A stretch of DNA of 64,000 nt from Berberis thunbergii (GCA_003290165.1 QNQO01006947.1:62001-126000); one strand, 5' to 3'; counted from the stretch's first letter, positions 35,614 to 49,205 are shown. The notes: generated from the letters alone by a model not told the origin. Numbers and translations: made by a program.

Positions 35614-37222
35614 CTAAGGAGAAATATCATCTTCATCAGTTAGCCTCGCAGCGCCAGAGCCTTCCCCTCGCTGAATCGGCCCCAAAGTTGTCTTCTTATA
35701 GCGGGCGAAGTCGAGATCAATGTCGGGATACACTCCTTTAATCTGTTCTAGGAGCTCCAGTCTGACCCAAATTACCTCGAACGAGATTACCGACCTCCTA
35801 CCAGACACATCAAATCTACCGCGCCCAGTAATGCTTCGAAATGTGAACGCTCCATGGACATCATCCGTTCCACCTCCAGAGCACGGCGAAGCCCTTCGTC
35901 TATCGCGACTTCTAGCCGCTGCCTTTCGACGACCCACTCTGCCTCCAACTGCTTCCTCTCAGCTTCTTCAGCCCTTCGTTCAGAGGCTCACCTGTCCATA
36001 GTAGTATCCAGGCACTCTAATTGTGCCCTGGCTCGCTTCAGCTCGACACGAGTTGACACCAAGTAGGACTCGGTAACCCTAAATTAAGCCTTCATTTCAT
36101 CTACCGCGTCGGCAACAAGGGGTGTGGTCTTCACACCCTCGCGGTTCGTGATAGTGCCAGAGCCCTCTGCCTGATAAAGGGCATCCGAGTATGACATCCG
36201 TAAATCGGCAAAAACCTTCTCCAGAACAAGGACCCTCCCACAGGCTTCAGGATGCAGCGAGACAGAAACATGCGGCTCCGAAGTATGGGCATCCAAGGGG
36301 GAGGCCGCCAGTACAAAAAATTGCCTCTTCCTCGAGGCAACCACAGGAGGCACGTTCGCCATCAGCTCAGCAAGCCTGAAGAGGTTGAGCGGGGCCAGGC
36401 TCCTCTTCCTCACAAGACGAGCAACCACTCCCTCAGCCGGGGAACCCAACACTAGGTGAGCCCCATGAGAACACCACAGAGCCCACTGCGTACGACATCT
36501 CCTAGCATTACTACCTCCTCAACAAAAATCAAAGGAAGCTCCAAAAACTTTTTCTCCTGTCGCTTATCTTCCTCACTGAGGGGAGAAATAACAAACTTTT
36601 CTGAAACAAAGGAAAAACATCAGGACCAACGTCACAAGAAGAACACGCATATATAAGCATGCACTAAATAAGAACTCACCACGATCGAACTAAAAGTATC
36701 GGGACAGTCTATGACTCCCGAGCTTGAAGTAGCCAGAATCCACCAAAGCCAAGAACCATTGCTTCTCCCATATTCAGTGCTACTCATCGTCAAACGCAGA
36801 TAAGGTGGACAAGTCAGTATACAGATACCCCCGGAATCCAACTGAACATTGGTCAGGCGATGAATCACCAGTGGAATCAAATGAAGGTCGGTGTCATGAG
36901 CCCTCAGGAGAATCGCTAGCAGTATCTTGAACCCGCTCGATGCCATATGAGCGGGAGGCAAGCAAAAATGAGTAAAAAGTGCCAGACGTCATCAGGAACC
37001 GATAATCGGAGTCTGGACTCAAACATGCCTCGGGACAAGCCTATAAACCCATGAGGAGGTACAGTCGGACCTGACACACGAAACAAGATACAAATCTCCA
37101 GGGATACGATACAGATTACGAAGTTTGATCAACTCAGTTTTGTATACCAGACTATCACCAAAGAGATTCATACAGACAAGGGATAACAGAACCTTGGAAG
37201 TAATTTTAACACTGTCTACCAT
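35614..37222 (-). pseudogene. antisense ORF (aORF) of Tat gypsy element, unit 1
   Basis: The minus strand starts near 37222 with MVDSVKITSKVLLSLVCMNL. After a frame change comes PPHGFIGLSRGMFESRLRL and PPAHMASSGFKILLAILLRA, a pattern of the 'putative gypsy type transposon' domain (PF04195). A GT-AG intron (about 36606-36673) is supported by reading frame on both sides, FSSIVV before and FVISPLSEEDKRQEKKFLEL after. The C-terminal half is coiled coil (ELKRARAQLECLD, RRAEEAERKQLEAEW) ending LEQIKGVYPDIDL. Stops occur at about 36084 and 35990 and near 36453. Antisense extra ORFs upstream of the 3' LTR are known in the Tat lineage; their function is unknown. Confidence 0.72.
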
Positions 37223-37467
37223 TGGAAGAAAGAACAGATACTATGGTTCGAAAAGATAGCGCAGATAACAATGGAAAAATCATCCACAAATAGTAAATAT
37301 ATTTAAGGGAGAAGAACCAAACTTTCCCTCCTCAAGCAGTCATGTACCTATTAAATGTCATGCACCGCTCGAAACCAATGCTTCAAATCCAATCATCACG
37401 ACGGTTCAAATGACTTTTCAACAAGTCAGTGGACGACGTAAACACCCCACTAACTCGGGGGAGTAGC

Positions 37468-37738
37468 TGATGATACATAAAAACGGTTACACCCTTGAGT
37501 CGAACACGTGTCATGATGATCTCGAAGAACTACGGGCTCAAGCATTGAGCCAATACAGATCTAGCCCAAGCAATTCTAAGCCCGCTCAACTGTGGTCCAT
37601 CAAACGGGCCCAAACTCCCATAACATGCTAGGCACACACGTCTCACAGCTATCCACGATACCTTTAATCCCTCTTTAGGTAAGTATCTCAAGGATCAGCT
37701 TCGGACGGACAACACAACTGCTCTCTACTTCCAACTAG
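37468..37738 (+). repeat. truncated gypsy LTR, unit 1
   Basis: It begins TGATGATACATAAAAACGG right after the PPT-like AACTCGGGGGAGTAGC. It matches the split 5' LTR at 18368-18500 over its second half (clearly related, not identical). It breaks off near 37738 and is joined directly to gag sequence, so the LTR end, PBS and leader are missing. The corresponding copies are 44372-44642, 51276-51546 and 58183-58453. Confidence 0.75.
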
Positions 37739-37765
37739 GAAGCACAACTTCCCCCACCCGTTAAT

Positions 37766-39510
37766 GGAAACCAAGAGCAGCACGGACCTCCATCTCTAGA
37801 AGATGATAGGGAGCAAGTGGAGAAAAGCCAAGCACTCATCAGTTCTTATTGGACTACAAGAGGTTGCGCGGCTAGCACTGAATTCAACGCCAGGAAAGAA
37901 AGGCTCGACCCGAATGTACTATACCGCCTCTCCGTCCCACCATTTGTAGATCGGATCATGAACGAGGCCCAACCAACAAATTTCACTCCTCCGTAGCTCA
38001 ACTCCTACGACAAAACCGCTGATCCCTTCAACCACCTGCGCCATTACCAGAACGTAATGGCCCTTAAAGAAAGTTCTGAATCCGTCATGTGTAGGACTGT
38101 CCCACTAGTCTGAAAAGCTCAGCATTGACATGGTTCCACAGCCTTCCGCCGAAATCCATCAACTCCTTCAAAACGCTAGCAAAGGAATTCCTGACGCGTT
38201 TTGTCAGAAGCCAACGTTTTCAAAAATGCCAGCACTACATACTCTCCCTGAGGCAGAGGTCAGGTGAGACACTCCCGAGAGTATGTCACGCGTTTCAACA
38301 ACGAGCTGATGAGTGCAACGATGATACAACCGTGTCGGCTTCACTATGGGCCTCAAAGAGGGAAAGCTCTAATTGAAGACCTCGCCCTGAAGCCCCTTTT
38401 AGACATGGCGGGGCTCTTCAAGAGCATCCAGAGACACATCACCCTGGAAGAGTCGAGGATCATAAAGAGGGAAACTGAAGGTGAAAGGAGGCCCTCCGTG
38501 CCCAGGGACAAGAATGAGGGAAATAGGCGCGAGGATGAGGAATGAAGCAAGAGGAAGTGCGGAGACAACAGACCGGACCCCGATCGATTCAGGCTAGAGA
38601 AATCGTCCAACTACGTTGGATCCAGAGTGGTGACACCCCTAAATGCTAACCTGTCGAATGTACTAAAATTAATGAAAAACTGGGAGGAACTGAAGTGACC
38701 CTCAAATACACGCACCAAGCGAGACAATGGCAAGTACTGCGCGTACCACAAGGAAAGCAGCCACAACACCAATGATTGCAAGAGTATAAGGTATGAAGTT
38801 GAGTACAAAATCTGCAAAGGCAAACTAAAAGATTTCCTGCGGACTGAGAAGCCAACGGAACATACAAAGGATAGGGAGAGTTAGTTAAAGAAATAAAGGA
38901 GACTCCATGGATAATATACGTCTTTCATGGAGTTAGACCAAATAAAGGTCAGTCATACAGGTCTCGCAAGCGGAAACTACTGGATATACACACACAATCC
39001 ACGAATGAGGACAAGTGCATCTGCCACTCAAGGGTCCAGAGCCCCATTCCCAACATGACCTTTATGGACAAGGACCTCGAAGGAGTCCGAACACCACATG
39101 ACGACGCCTTAGTCATCTCGATCTCCGTAGCAAGGTGGGAAGTAAATAGAGCTTTGGTTGACACAGGAAGTTCGCTTAACGTTCTATTCTACAACACGTT
39201 CCGCAACATGGACCTCAAGGAGGCAAATTTGACATCTTTGGAACACCTGCTGATCGAATTCAGCAGGAAAAAAATTTCCTATCAAAAAGATAAGGTTAGC
39301 TACGGTAGAAGGAGAACCGCAGCTCAAGAAGGTTCTATTTCTGGACTTCATGGTGGTAGACGCACCATCATCTTACAATCTCATCCTAGGAAGACCATGG
39401 CTCCACCAGATGGAAGCAGTGGTCTCCACCCTTTACCAGTGTGTTAAGTATACTGCTAACCACTCTGAAGGAGCAATACGTGGAGACCAACCTACGGCAC
39501 GAGGCTGCCA
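37766..39510 (+). pseudogene. gypsy gag-protease pseudogene, unit 1
   Basis: Gag blocks VPPFVDRIMNEAQPTNFTPP, YDKTADPFNHLRHYQNVM, WFHSLPPKSINSFKTLAKEF and EYVTRFNNEL, then MAGLFKSIQRHITLEE, span 37890-38545 in shifting frames with internal stops. A knuckle-like YCAYHKESSHNTNDC follows near 38735. The protease region at 39055-39510 has HDDALVISISVARWEV with intact LVDTGSS, then SYNLILGRPWLHQME. At 39510 the sequence jumps to LARD LTR DNA of the next unit, so RT is never reached. Confidence 0.83.
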
Positions 39511-40226
39511 TTTGCTGAGTGCACACCACCTGCTGATTTGCTGAGTGCCACCATCTCAAGCTTATGAATTATTTTAAATTTATTTTTACTGAATTAAGGT
39601 TTTATTGTTTAACAACAATTTATTTCTGAATATTGATTAGCTGCTTTCACCTTTCATGTTCAATTAAAAATTGATATGTTTGGTAGTTAGATTTACCTTT
39701 GATTAATATTCAAAGCATATGCTAAAATGTTTTTAAACTTGAACTTTGATTAAGTGTGCCCTAAAAAGACACTTAATGCTTGGTGAAAGTTCACTTGCTT
39801 GAGATAAATTGTTAATGTTTAAAAGAAACTTAACATAATTGGAATTGAATATTTAATGATCACATCTTCGGTGTAAGGAAGGGATTCTCATCCCTAAAGC
39901 TTCTCGTTTAATATTTCAGTAATTTAGATTTAAATATATTTTTGTTAGCTCATCGGTGAATCCAAACCACACAAAATCCATTCCATCCATCTTATCATTT
40001 TATTTTGTTTTTCTTATCTTTAATTTATTTTTCGTTTAGTTTTAAAAACACTGTAACCCCCTTTCCTATAAATTAGTTTAATTAAATTCTAAAATTCAAT
40101 TGCATCCACTTTCCTCGTGGGATCGACCCGTACTTGCCGTTGTCTACCAGTTAGGCACCGTGCACTTGCGGTTATTACAAATGGGTTAAATTAACCTATT
40201 AATTTAGGTTAGTTAAATCCGCATCA

Positions 40227-42303
40227 GTTCCGCATGGGTCACGTCGGCTGAAGAAGTAGGAGTCTAGTCAGCAATTGTGTGCTGATGCGTTGACTCACCA
40301 AGGGATCATTGCTCCCAATGCAGAAAATGATCGCCGAATTAGCCAGGTAAGTTTAGTCAGTTCGTGACTGATGACGATGGCTTCTGGTGCCCAAAGCCTA
40401 ATTCACTCCGCGTGGGTCATGGCGGCTGAGGAAGTGGAAGTCTAGTGAGCGCTTGTCCGCTGATGATGACAACTCGCCAAGGGATCGTTGTTCTCGATGC
40501 AGACGATGATCACCGAATTAGCCAGGTAAGCTTAGTCAGTTCGCGATTGATGATGATGAATTCAGATTCCTAAAGCCCGATCCGCATTGCGCGGGACATG
40601 ATGGCTGAGGAAGTGGGAGTCTAGTCAGCGTTTGTTCGCTGATGACGACGACTCGCCAAGGGTTCATTGCTCTCATGCAAACGATGATCACTGAATTAAC
40701 AATATAAGCTTAGTCAGTTCATGACTGATGACGATGGTTTCTGGTTCCTAAAGCCTAATCCGCTCTGCGCGGTCACGACGATTGGATAAGTGGGAGTCTA
40801 GTCAGCATTTGTCCGCCGATGACGACGACTCACAAAGGGATCATTGCTCCTAATGCAAGCGATGATCACCGAATTAGCCAGGTAAGCTTAGTCAGTTTGC
40901 AACTGATGACGGCGGCTTCTAGTGTCTAAAGCCTAAACCGCTCCGCACGGGTCACGACGGCTGAGAAAGTGGGAGTCAGTCAGCGCTTGTCCGCTGATGA
41001 CGATGACTCGTCAAGGGATCATTGCTCTCAATGCAGACGATGATTGTCGAATTAGCCAGGTAAGCTTAATCAGTTCGCGACTGATGACGACAACTTCTGG
41101 TGCCCAAAGCCTAATCCGTTCCGCGCGGGTCACGACAGCTAAGGAAGTGGGAGTCTAGTCAGTGCTTGTCCACTGATGACGACGACTCGCCAAGGGATCA
41201 TTGCTCTCAATGCGGACGATGATCGCCAAATTAGCCAGGTATGCTTAGTCAGTTCACGACTGATGAAGATGACTTTTGGTGCCCAAAGCTTAATCCGCTC
41301 CACGCGGGTCACGACGGTTGAGGAAGTGGGAATCTAGTCAACGCTTGTCCGCTGATGACGATGACTCGCCAAAGGTTTATTGCTCCCAATGCAGACGATG
41401 ATTGCCGAATTAGCCAGGTAAGTTTAGTAAGTTCGCGACTGATAACGATGACTTCTGGTGCCCAAAGCCTAATCCGCTCCGCGCGGGTCATGATGGCTGA
41501 GGAAGTGGGAGTATAGTCTGCGTTTGTCCGTTGATGACGATAACTCGCCAAGGGATCATTGCTCCCAATGCAAACAATGATCGCCGAATTAGCCAAATAA
41601 GCTTAGTCAGTTCGTGACTAATGACGACGCTTCTGGTTACCAAAGCCTAATCTGCTCCGCGCGGGTCATGACTATTGAGGAAGTAGGAGTTTAGTCAGCG
41701 TTTGTCCGCTAATGATGACAACTCTCCAAGGGATCATTGTTCTCAATGCAGACGATGATCGCTAAATTAGCCAGGTAAGCTTAGTCAGTTCACGACTGAT
41801 GATGACGACTTCTGGTACCCAAAGCCTAATCTGCTCCACGCAGATCACGACGGTTGAGGAAGTGGAAGTCTAATCAGCGCATGTCCGTTGATGATGATGA
41901 CTAGCCAAGGGAACGTTGCTCTCGATGCTGATGATGATCACCAAATTATCCAAGTAAGCTTAGTCAATTTGCGACTGATGACGATGGCTTCTCGTTCCCA
42001 AAGCCTAATCCACTCCGCGTGGGTCGCAACGACTGAGAAAGTGGGAGTCTAGTCAGAGCTTGTCCATTGGTGACAATAACTCACCAAGGGATCATTGCTT
42101 TTGATACAAGCAATGGTTGCCGAGCTTACCATGCAAAGCTTAATCAGTTCGAAACTGATGAGAACATCTCCTAACACACAAAGCCTAACCCGTTCCGCAC
42201 AAGTCACAACGACCGAAGGAATGAAGGCAAAAGTCAACGCTGGTCCGCCAACATTGAGGGAGTCATTGCAGACGACTTAAGGAATTTGGTCAACTTTTTA
42301 CCA
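40227..42303 (+). repeat. ~178-bp tandem array in unit 2
   Basis: Same monomers in the same order as 33324-35400, starting again with GTTCCGCATGGGTC, the LARD insertion junction. Confidence 0.92.
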
Positions 42304-42516
42304 ACGACGACTTCCGCTGATCAACCCCTAATCTGCCTTGATAGCAACACAACACAACAATATATTTGGACTGACAAAAAAATGATGCATGATAGTACAA
42401 ACCCTACAGTCTACAAAGCAACAAAATAAAATACGATGATGCAAGGCAGAATAGTACTTTTATTAAAAAAATAAAACATGTCTACATGATATTTTCCCAA
42501 GTAGGGACATTATAAT

Positions 42517-44124
42517 CTAAGGAGAAATATCATCTTCATCAGTTAGCCTCGCAGCGCCAGAGCCTTCCCCTCGCTGAATCGGCCCCAAAGTTGTCTTCTT
42601 ATAGCGGGCGAAGTCGAGATCAATGTCGGGATACACTCCTTTAATCTGTTCTAGGAGCTCCAGTCTGACCCAAATTACCTCGAACGAGATTACCGACCTC
42701 CTACCAGACACATCAAATCTACCGCGCCCAGTAATGCTTCGAAATGTGAACGCTCCATGGACATCATCCGTTCCACCTCCAGAGCACGACGAAGCCCTTC
42801 GTCTATCGCGACTTCTAGCCGCTGCCTTTCGACGACCCACTCTGCCTCCAACTGCTTCCTCTCAGCTTCTTCAGCCCTTCGTTCAGAGGCTCACCTGTCC
42901 ATAGTAGTATCCAGGCACTCTAATTGTGCCCTGGCTCGCTTCAGCTCGACACGAGTTGACACCAAGTAGGACTCGGTAACCCTAAATTAAGCCTTCATTT
43001 CATCTACCGCGTCGGCAACAAGGGGTGTGGTCTTCACACCCTCGCGGTTCGTGATAGTGCCAGAGCCCTCTGCCTGATAAAGGGCATCCGAGTATGACAT
43101 CCGTAAATCGGCAAAAACCTTCTCCAGAACAAGGACCCTCCCACAGGCTTCAGGATGCAGCGAGACAGAAACATGCGGCTCCGAAGTATGGGCATCCAAG
43201 GGGGAGGCCGCCAGTACAAAAATTGCCTCTTCCTCGAGGCAACCACAGGAGGCACGTTCGCCATCAGCTCAGCAAGCCTGAAGAGGTTGAGCGGGGCCAG
43301 GCTCCTCTTCCTCACAAGACGAGCAACCACTCCCTCAGCCGGGGAACCCAACACTAGGTGAGCCCCATGAGAACACCACAGAGCCCACTGCGTACGACAT
43401 CTCCTAGAATTACTACCTCCTCAACAAAAATCAAAGGAAGCTCCAAAAACTTTTCTCCTGTCGCTTATCTTCCTCACTGAGGGGAGAAATAACAAACTTT
43501 CTGAAACAAAGGAAAAACATCAGGACCAACGTCACAAGAAGAACACGCATATATAAGCATGCACTAAATAAGAACTCACCACGATCGAACTAAAAGTATC
43601 GGGACAGTCTATGACTCCCGAGCTTGAAGTAGCCAGAATCCACCAAAGCCAAGAACCATTGCTTCTCCCATATTCAGTGCTACTCATCGTCAAACGCAGA
43701 TAAGGTGGACAAGTCAGTATACAGATACCCCCGGAATCCAACTGAACATTGGTCAGGCGATGAATCACCAGTGGAATCAAATGAAGGTCGGTGTCATGAG
43801 CCCTCAGGAGAATCGCTAGCAGTATCTTGAACCCGCTCGATGCCATATGAGCGGGAGGCAAGCAAAAATGAGTAAAAAAGTGCCAGACGTCATCAGGAAC
43901 CGATAATCGGAGTCTGGACTCAAACATGCCTCGGGACAAGCCTATAAACCCATGAGGAGGTACAGTCGGACCTGACACACGAAAACAAGATACAAATCTC
44001 CAGGGATACGATACAGATTACGAAGTTTGATCAACTCAGTTTTGTATACCAGACTATCACCAAAGAGATTCATACAGACAAGGGATAACAGAACCTTGGA
44101 AGTAATTTTAACACTGTCTACCAT
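42517..44124 (-). pseudogene. antisense ORF relic, unit 2
   Basis: Copy of 35614-37222. In this unit the PF04195-like segment reads through as one 148-codon frame (43532-43978) because of one extra A in the run near 43878. The start is at 44124. Confidence 0.7.
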
Positions 44125-44669
44125 TGGAAGAAAGAACAGATACTATGGTTCGAAAAGATAGCGCAGATAACAATGGAAAAATCATCCACAAAATAGTAAA
44201 TATATTTAAGGGAGAAGAACCAAACTTTCCCTCCTCAAGCAGTCATGTACCTATTAAATGTCATGCACCGCTCGAAACCAATGCTTCAAATCCAATCATC
44301 ACGACGGTTCAAATGACTTTTCAACAAGTCAGTGGACGACGTAAACACCCCACTAACTCGGGGGGAGTAGCTGATGATACATAAAAACGGTTACACCCTT
44401 GAGTCGAACACGTGTCATGATGATCTCGAAGAACTACGGGCTCAAGCATTGAGCCAATACAGATCTAGCCCAAGCAATTCTAAGCCCGCTCAACTGTGGT
44501 CCATCAAACGGGCCCAAACTCCCATAACATGCTAGGCACACACGTCTCACAGCTATCCACGATACCTTTAATCCCTCTTTAGGTAAGTATCTCAAGGATC
44601 AGCTTCGGACGGACAACACAACTGCTCTCTACTTCCAACTAGGAAGCACAACTTCCCCCACCCGTTAAT

Positions 44670-46414
44670 GGAAACCAAGAGCAGCACGGACCTCCATCTC
44701 TAGAAGATGATAGGGAGCAAGTGGAGAAAAGCCAAGCACTCATCAGTTCTTATTGGACTACAAGAGGTTGCGCGGCTAGCACTGAATTCAACGCCAGGAA
44801 AGAAAGGCTCGACCCGAATGTACTATACCGCCTCTCCGTCCCACCATTTGTAGATCGGATCATGAACGAGGCCCAACCAACAAATTTCACTCCTCCGTAG
44901 CTCAACTCCTACGACAAAACCGCTGATCCCTTCAACCACCTGCGCCATTACCAGAACGTAATGGCCCTTAAAGAAAGTTCTGAATCCGTCATGTGTAGGA
45001 CTGTCCCACTAGTCTGAAAAGCTCAGCATTGACATGGTTCCACAGCCTTCCGCCGAAATCCATCAACTCCTTCAAAACGCTAGCAAAGGAATTCCTGACG
45101 CGTTTTGTCAGAAGCCAACGTTTTCAAAAATGCCAGCACTACATACTCTCCCTGAGGCAGAGGTCAGGTGAGACACTCCCGAGAGTATGTCACGCGTTTC
45201 AACAACGAGCTGATGAGTGCAACGATGATACAACCGTGTCGGCTTCACTATGGGCCTCAAAGAGGGAAAGCTCTAATTGAAGACCTCGCCCTGAAGCCCC
45301 TTTTAGACATGGCGGGGCTCTTCAAGAGCATCCAGAGACACATCACCCTGGAAGAGTCGAGGATCATAAAGAGGGAAACTGAAGGTGAAAGGAGGCCCTC
45401 CGTGCCCAGGGACAAGAATGAGGGAAATAGGCGCGAGGATGAGGAATGAAGCAAGAGGAAGTGCGGAGACAACAGACCGGACCCCGATCGATTCAGGCTA
45501 GAGAAATCGTCCAACTACGTTGGATCCAGAGTGGTGACACCCCTAAATGCTAACCTGTCGAATGTACTAAAATTAATGAAAAACTGGGAGGAACTGAAGT
45601 GACCCTCAAATACACGCACCAAGCGAGACAATGGCAAGTACTGCGCGTACCACAAGGAAAGCAGCCACAACACCAATGATTGCAAGAGTATAAGGTATGA
45701 AGTTGAGTACAAAATCTGCAAAGGCAAACTAAAAGATTTCCTGCGGACTGAGAAGCCAACGGAACATACAAAGGATAGGGAGAGTTAGTTAAAGAAATAA
45801 AGGAGACTCCATGGATAATATACGTCTTTCATGGAGTTAGACCAAATAAAGGTCAGTCATACAGGTCTCGCAAGCGGAAACTACTGGATATACACACACA
45901 ATCCACGAATGAGGACAAGTGCATCTGCCACTCAAGGGTCCAGAGCCCCATTCCCAACATGACCTTTATGGACAAGGACCTCGAAGGAGTCCGAACACCA
46001 CATGACGACGCCTTAGTCATCTCGATCTCCGTAGCAAGGTGGGAAGTAAATAGAGCTTTGGTTGACACAGGAAGTTCGCTTAACGTTCTATTCTACAACA
46101 CGTTCCGCAACATGGACCTCAAGGAGGCAAATTTGACATCTTTGGAACACCTGCTGATCGAATTCAGCAGGAAAAAAAATTTCCTATCAAAAGATAAGGT
46201 TAGCTACGGTAGAAGGAGAACCGCAGCTCAAGAAGGTTCTATTTCTGGACTTCATGGTGGTAGACGCACCATCATCTTACAATCTCATCCTAGGAAGACC
46301 ATGGCTCCACCAGATGGAAGCAGTGGTCTCCACCCTTCACCAGTGTGTTAAGTATACTGCTAACCACTCTGAAGGAGCAATACGTGGAGACCAACCTACG
46401 GCACGAGGCTGCCA
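44670..46414 (+). pseudogene. gypsy gag-protease pseudogene, unit 2
   Basis: Copy of 37766-39510 with the same stops. After the protease the A run near 46171 is one base longer and a later A run one shorter, so the frame is shifted only for a few codons. Confidence 0.82.
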
Positions 46415-47128
46415 TTTGCTGAGTGCACACCCACCTGCTGATTTGCTGAGTGCCACCATCTCAAGCTTATGAATTATTTTAAATTTATTTTTACTGAATT
46501 AAGGTTTATTGTTTAACAACAATTTATTTCTGAATATTGATTAACTGCTTTCACCTTTCATGTTCAATTAAAAATTGATATGTTTGGTAGTTAGATTTAC
46601 CTTTGATTAATATTCAAAGCATATGCTAAAATGTTTTTAAACTTGAACTTTGATTAAGTGTGCCCTAAAAAGACACTTAATGCTTGGTGAAAGTTCACTT
46701 GCTTGAGATAAATTGTTAATGTTTAAAAGAAACTTAACATAATTGGAATTGAATATTTAATGATCACATCTTCGGTGTAAGGAAGGGATTCTCATCCCTA
46801 AAGCTTCTCGTTTAATATTTCAGTAATTTAGATTTAAATATATTTTTGTTAGCTCATCGGTGAATCCAAACCACACAAAATCCATTCCATCCATCTTATC
46901 ATTTTATTTGTTTTCTTATCTTTAATTTATTTTTCGTTTAGTTTTAAAAACACTGTAACCCCCTTTCCTATAAATTAGTTTAATTAAATTCTAAAATTCA
47001 ATTGCATCCACTTTCCTCGTGGGATCGACCCGTACTTGCCGTTGTCTACCAGTTAGGCACCGTGCACTTGCGGTTATTACAAATGGGTTAAATTAACCTA
47101 TTAATTTAGGTTAGTTAAATCCGCATCA

Positions 47129-49205
47129 GTTCCGCATGGGTCACGTCGGCTGAAGAAGTAGGAGTCTAGTCAGCAATTGTGTGCTGATGCGTTGACTCAC
47201 CAAGGGATCATTGCTCCCAATGCAGAAAATGATCGCCGAATTAGCCAGGTAAGTTTAGTCAGTTCGTGACTGATGACGATGGCTTCTGGTGCCCAAAGCC
47301 TAATTCGCTCCGCGTGGGTCATGGCGGCTGAGGAAGTGGAAGTCTAGTGAGCGCTTGTCCGCTGATGATGACAACTCGCCAAGGGATCGTTGTTCTCGAT
47401 GCAGACGATGATCACCGAATTAGCCAGGTAAGCTTAGTCAGTTCGCGATTGATGATGATGAATTCAGATTCCTAAAGCCCGATCCGCATTGCGCGGGACA
47501 TGATGGCTGAGGAAGTGGGAGTCTAGTCAGCGTTTGTTCGCTGATGACGACGACTCGCCAAGGGATCATTGCTCTCATGCAAACGATGATCACTGAATTA
47601 ACAATATAAGCTTAGTCAGTTAATGACTGATGACGATGGTTTCTGGTTCCTAAAGCCTAATCCGCTCTGCGCGGTCACGACGATTGGATAAGTGGGAGTC
47701 TAGTCAGCATTTGTCCGCCGATGACGACGACTCACAAAGGGATCATTGCTCCTAATGCAAGCGATGATCACCGAATTAGCCAGGTAAGCTTAGTCAGTTT
47801 GCAACTGATGACGGCGGCTTCTAGTGTCTAAAGCCTAAACCGCTCCGCACGGGTCACGACGGCTGAGAAAGTGGGAGTCAGTCAGCGCTTGTCCGCTGAT
47901 GACGATGACTCGTCAAGGGATCATTGCTCTCAATACAGACGATGATTGTCGAATTAGCCAGGTAAGCTTAATCAGTTCGCGACTGATGACGACAACTTCT
48001 GGTGCCCAAAGCCTAATCCGTTCCGCGCGGGTCACGACAGCTAAGGAAGTGGGAGTCTAGTCAGTGCTTGTCCACTGATGACGACGACTCGCCAAGGGAT
48101 CATTGCTCTCAATGCGGACGATGATCGCCAAATTAGCCAGGTATGCTTAGTCAGTTCACGACTGATGAAGATGACTTTTGGTGCCCAAAGCTTAATCCGC
48201 TCCACGCGGGTCACGACGGTTGAGGAAGTGGGAATCTAGTCAACGCTTGTCCGCTGATGACGATGACTCGCCAAAGGTTTATTGCTCCCAATGCAGACGA
48301 TGATTGCCGAATTAGCCAGGTAAGTTTAGTAAGTTCGCGACTGATAACGATGACTTCTGGTGCCCAAAGCCTAATCCGCTCCGCGCGGGTCATGATGGCT
48401 GAGGAAGTGGGAGTATAGTCTGCGTTTGTCCGTTGATGACGATAACTCGCCAAGGGATCATTGCTCCCAATGCAAACAATGACCGCCGAATTAGCCAAAT
48501 AAGCTTAGTCAGTTCGTGACTAATGACGACGCTTCTGGTTACCAAAGCCTAATCTGCTCCGCGCGGGTCATGACTATTGAGGAAGTAGGAGTTTAGTCAG
48601 CGTTTGTCCGCTAATGATGACAACTCTCCAAGGGATCATTGTTCTCAATGCAGACGATGATCGCTAAATTAGCCAGGTAAGCTTAGTCAGTTCACGACTG
48701 ATGATGACGACTTCTGGTACCCAAAGCCTAATCTGCTCCACGCAGATCACGACGGTTGAGGAAGTGGAAGTCTAATCAGCGCATGTCCGTTGATGATGAT
48801 GACTAGCCAAGGGAACGTTGCTCTCGATGCTGATGATGATCACCAAATTATCCAAGTAAGCTTAGTCAATTTGCGACTGATGACGATGGCTTCTCGTTCC
48901 CAAAGCCTAATCCACTCCGCGTGGGTCGCAACGACTGAGAAAGTGGGAGTCTAGTCAGAGCTTGTCCATTGGTGACAATAACTCACCAAGGGATCATTGC
49001 TTTTGATACAAGCAATGGTTGCCGAGCTCACCATGCAAAGCTTAATCAGTTCGAAACTGATGAGAACATCTCCTAACACACAAAGCCTAACCCGTTCCGC
49101 ACAAGTCACAACGACCGAAGGAATGAAGGCAAAAGTCAACGCTGGTCCGCCAACATTGAGGGAGTCATTGCAGACGACTTAAGGAATTTGGTCAACTCTT
49201 TACCA
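47129..49205 (+). repeat. ~178-bp tandem array in unit 3
   Basis: Same monomer order as in unit 1, with the copy-3/4-specific bases noted for the unit. Confidence 0.92.

Larger units (their letters stand above)
32615..39510 (+). repeat. 6.9-kb tandem unit, copy 1
   Basis: Order in the unit: 3' part of the LARD LTR (32615-33323), ~178-bp repeats, antisense ORF relic, truncated gypsy LTR (37468-37738), gag-protease pseudogene. It is followed head to tail by three further copies that match almost base for base. It carries private bases (CCGCTATGCG at ~33859, GCACGGCGAAG at ~35884), and keeps GTAAGCAAGG in the LTR where copies 2-4 read GTAAGGAAGG. It is the founder, being continuous with the LARD. 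Confidence 0.93.
39511..46414 (+). repeat. 6.9-kb tandem unit, copy 2
   Basis: 6904 bp. It starts with the junction ATTTGCTGAGTGCACACC: the bases TTTGCTGA then LARD LTR from about 39519 to 40226. Private features include GATTAGCTGC at ~39637, TTCACTCCGC at ~40402, CTAGAATTAC at ~43407 and one A fewer in the run at ~43218. Confidence 0.93.
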
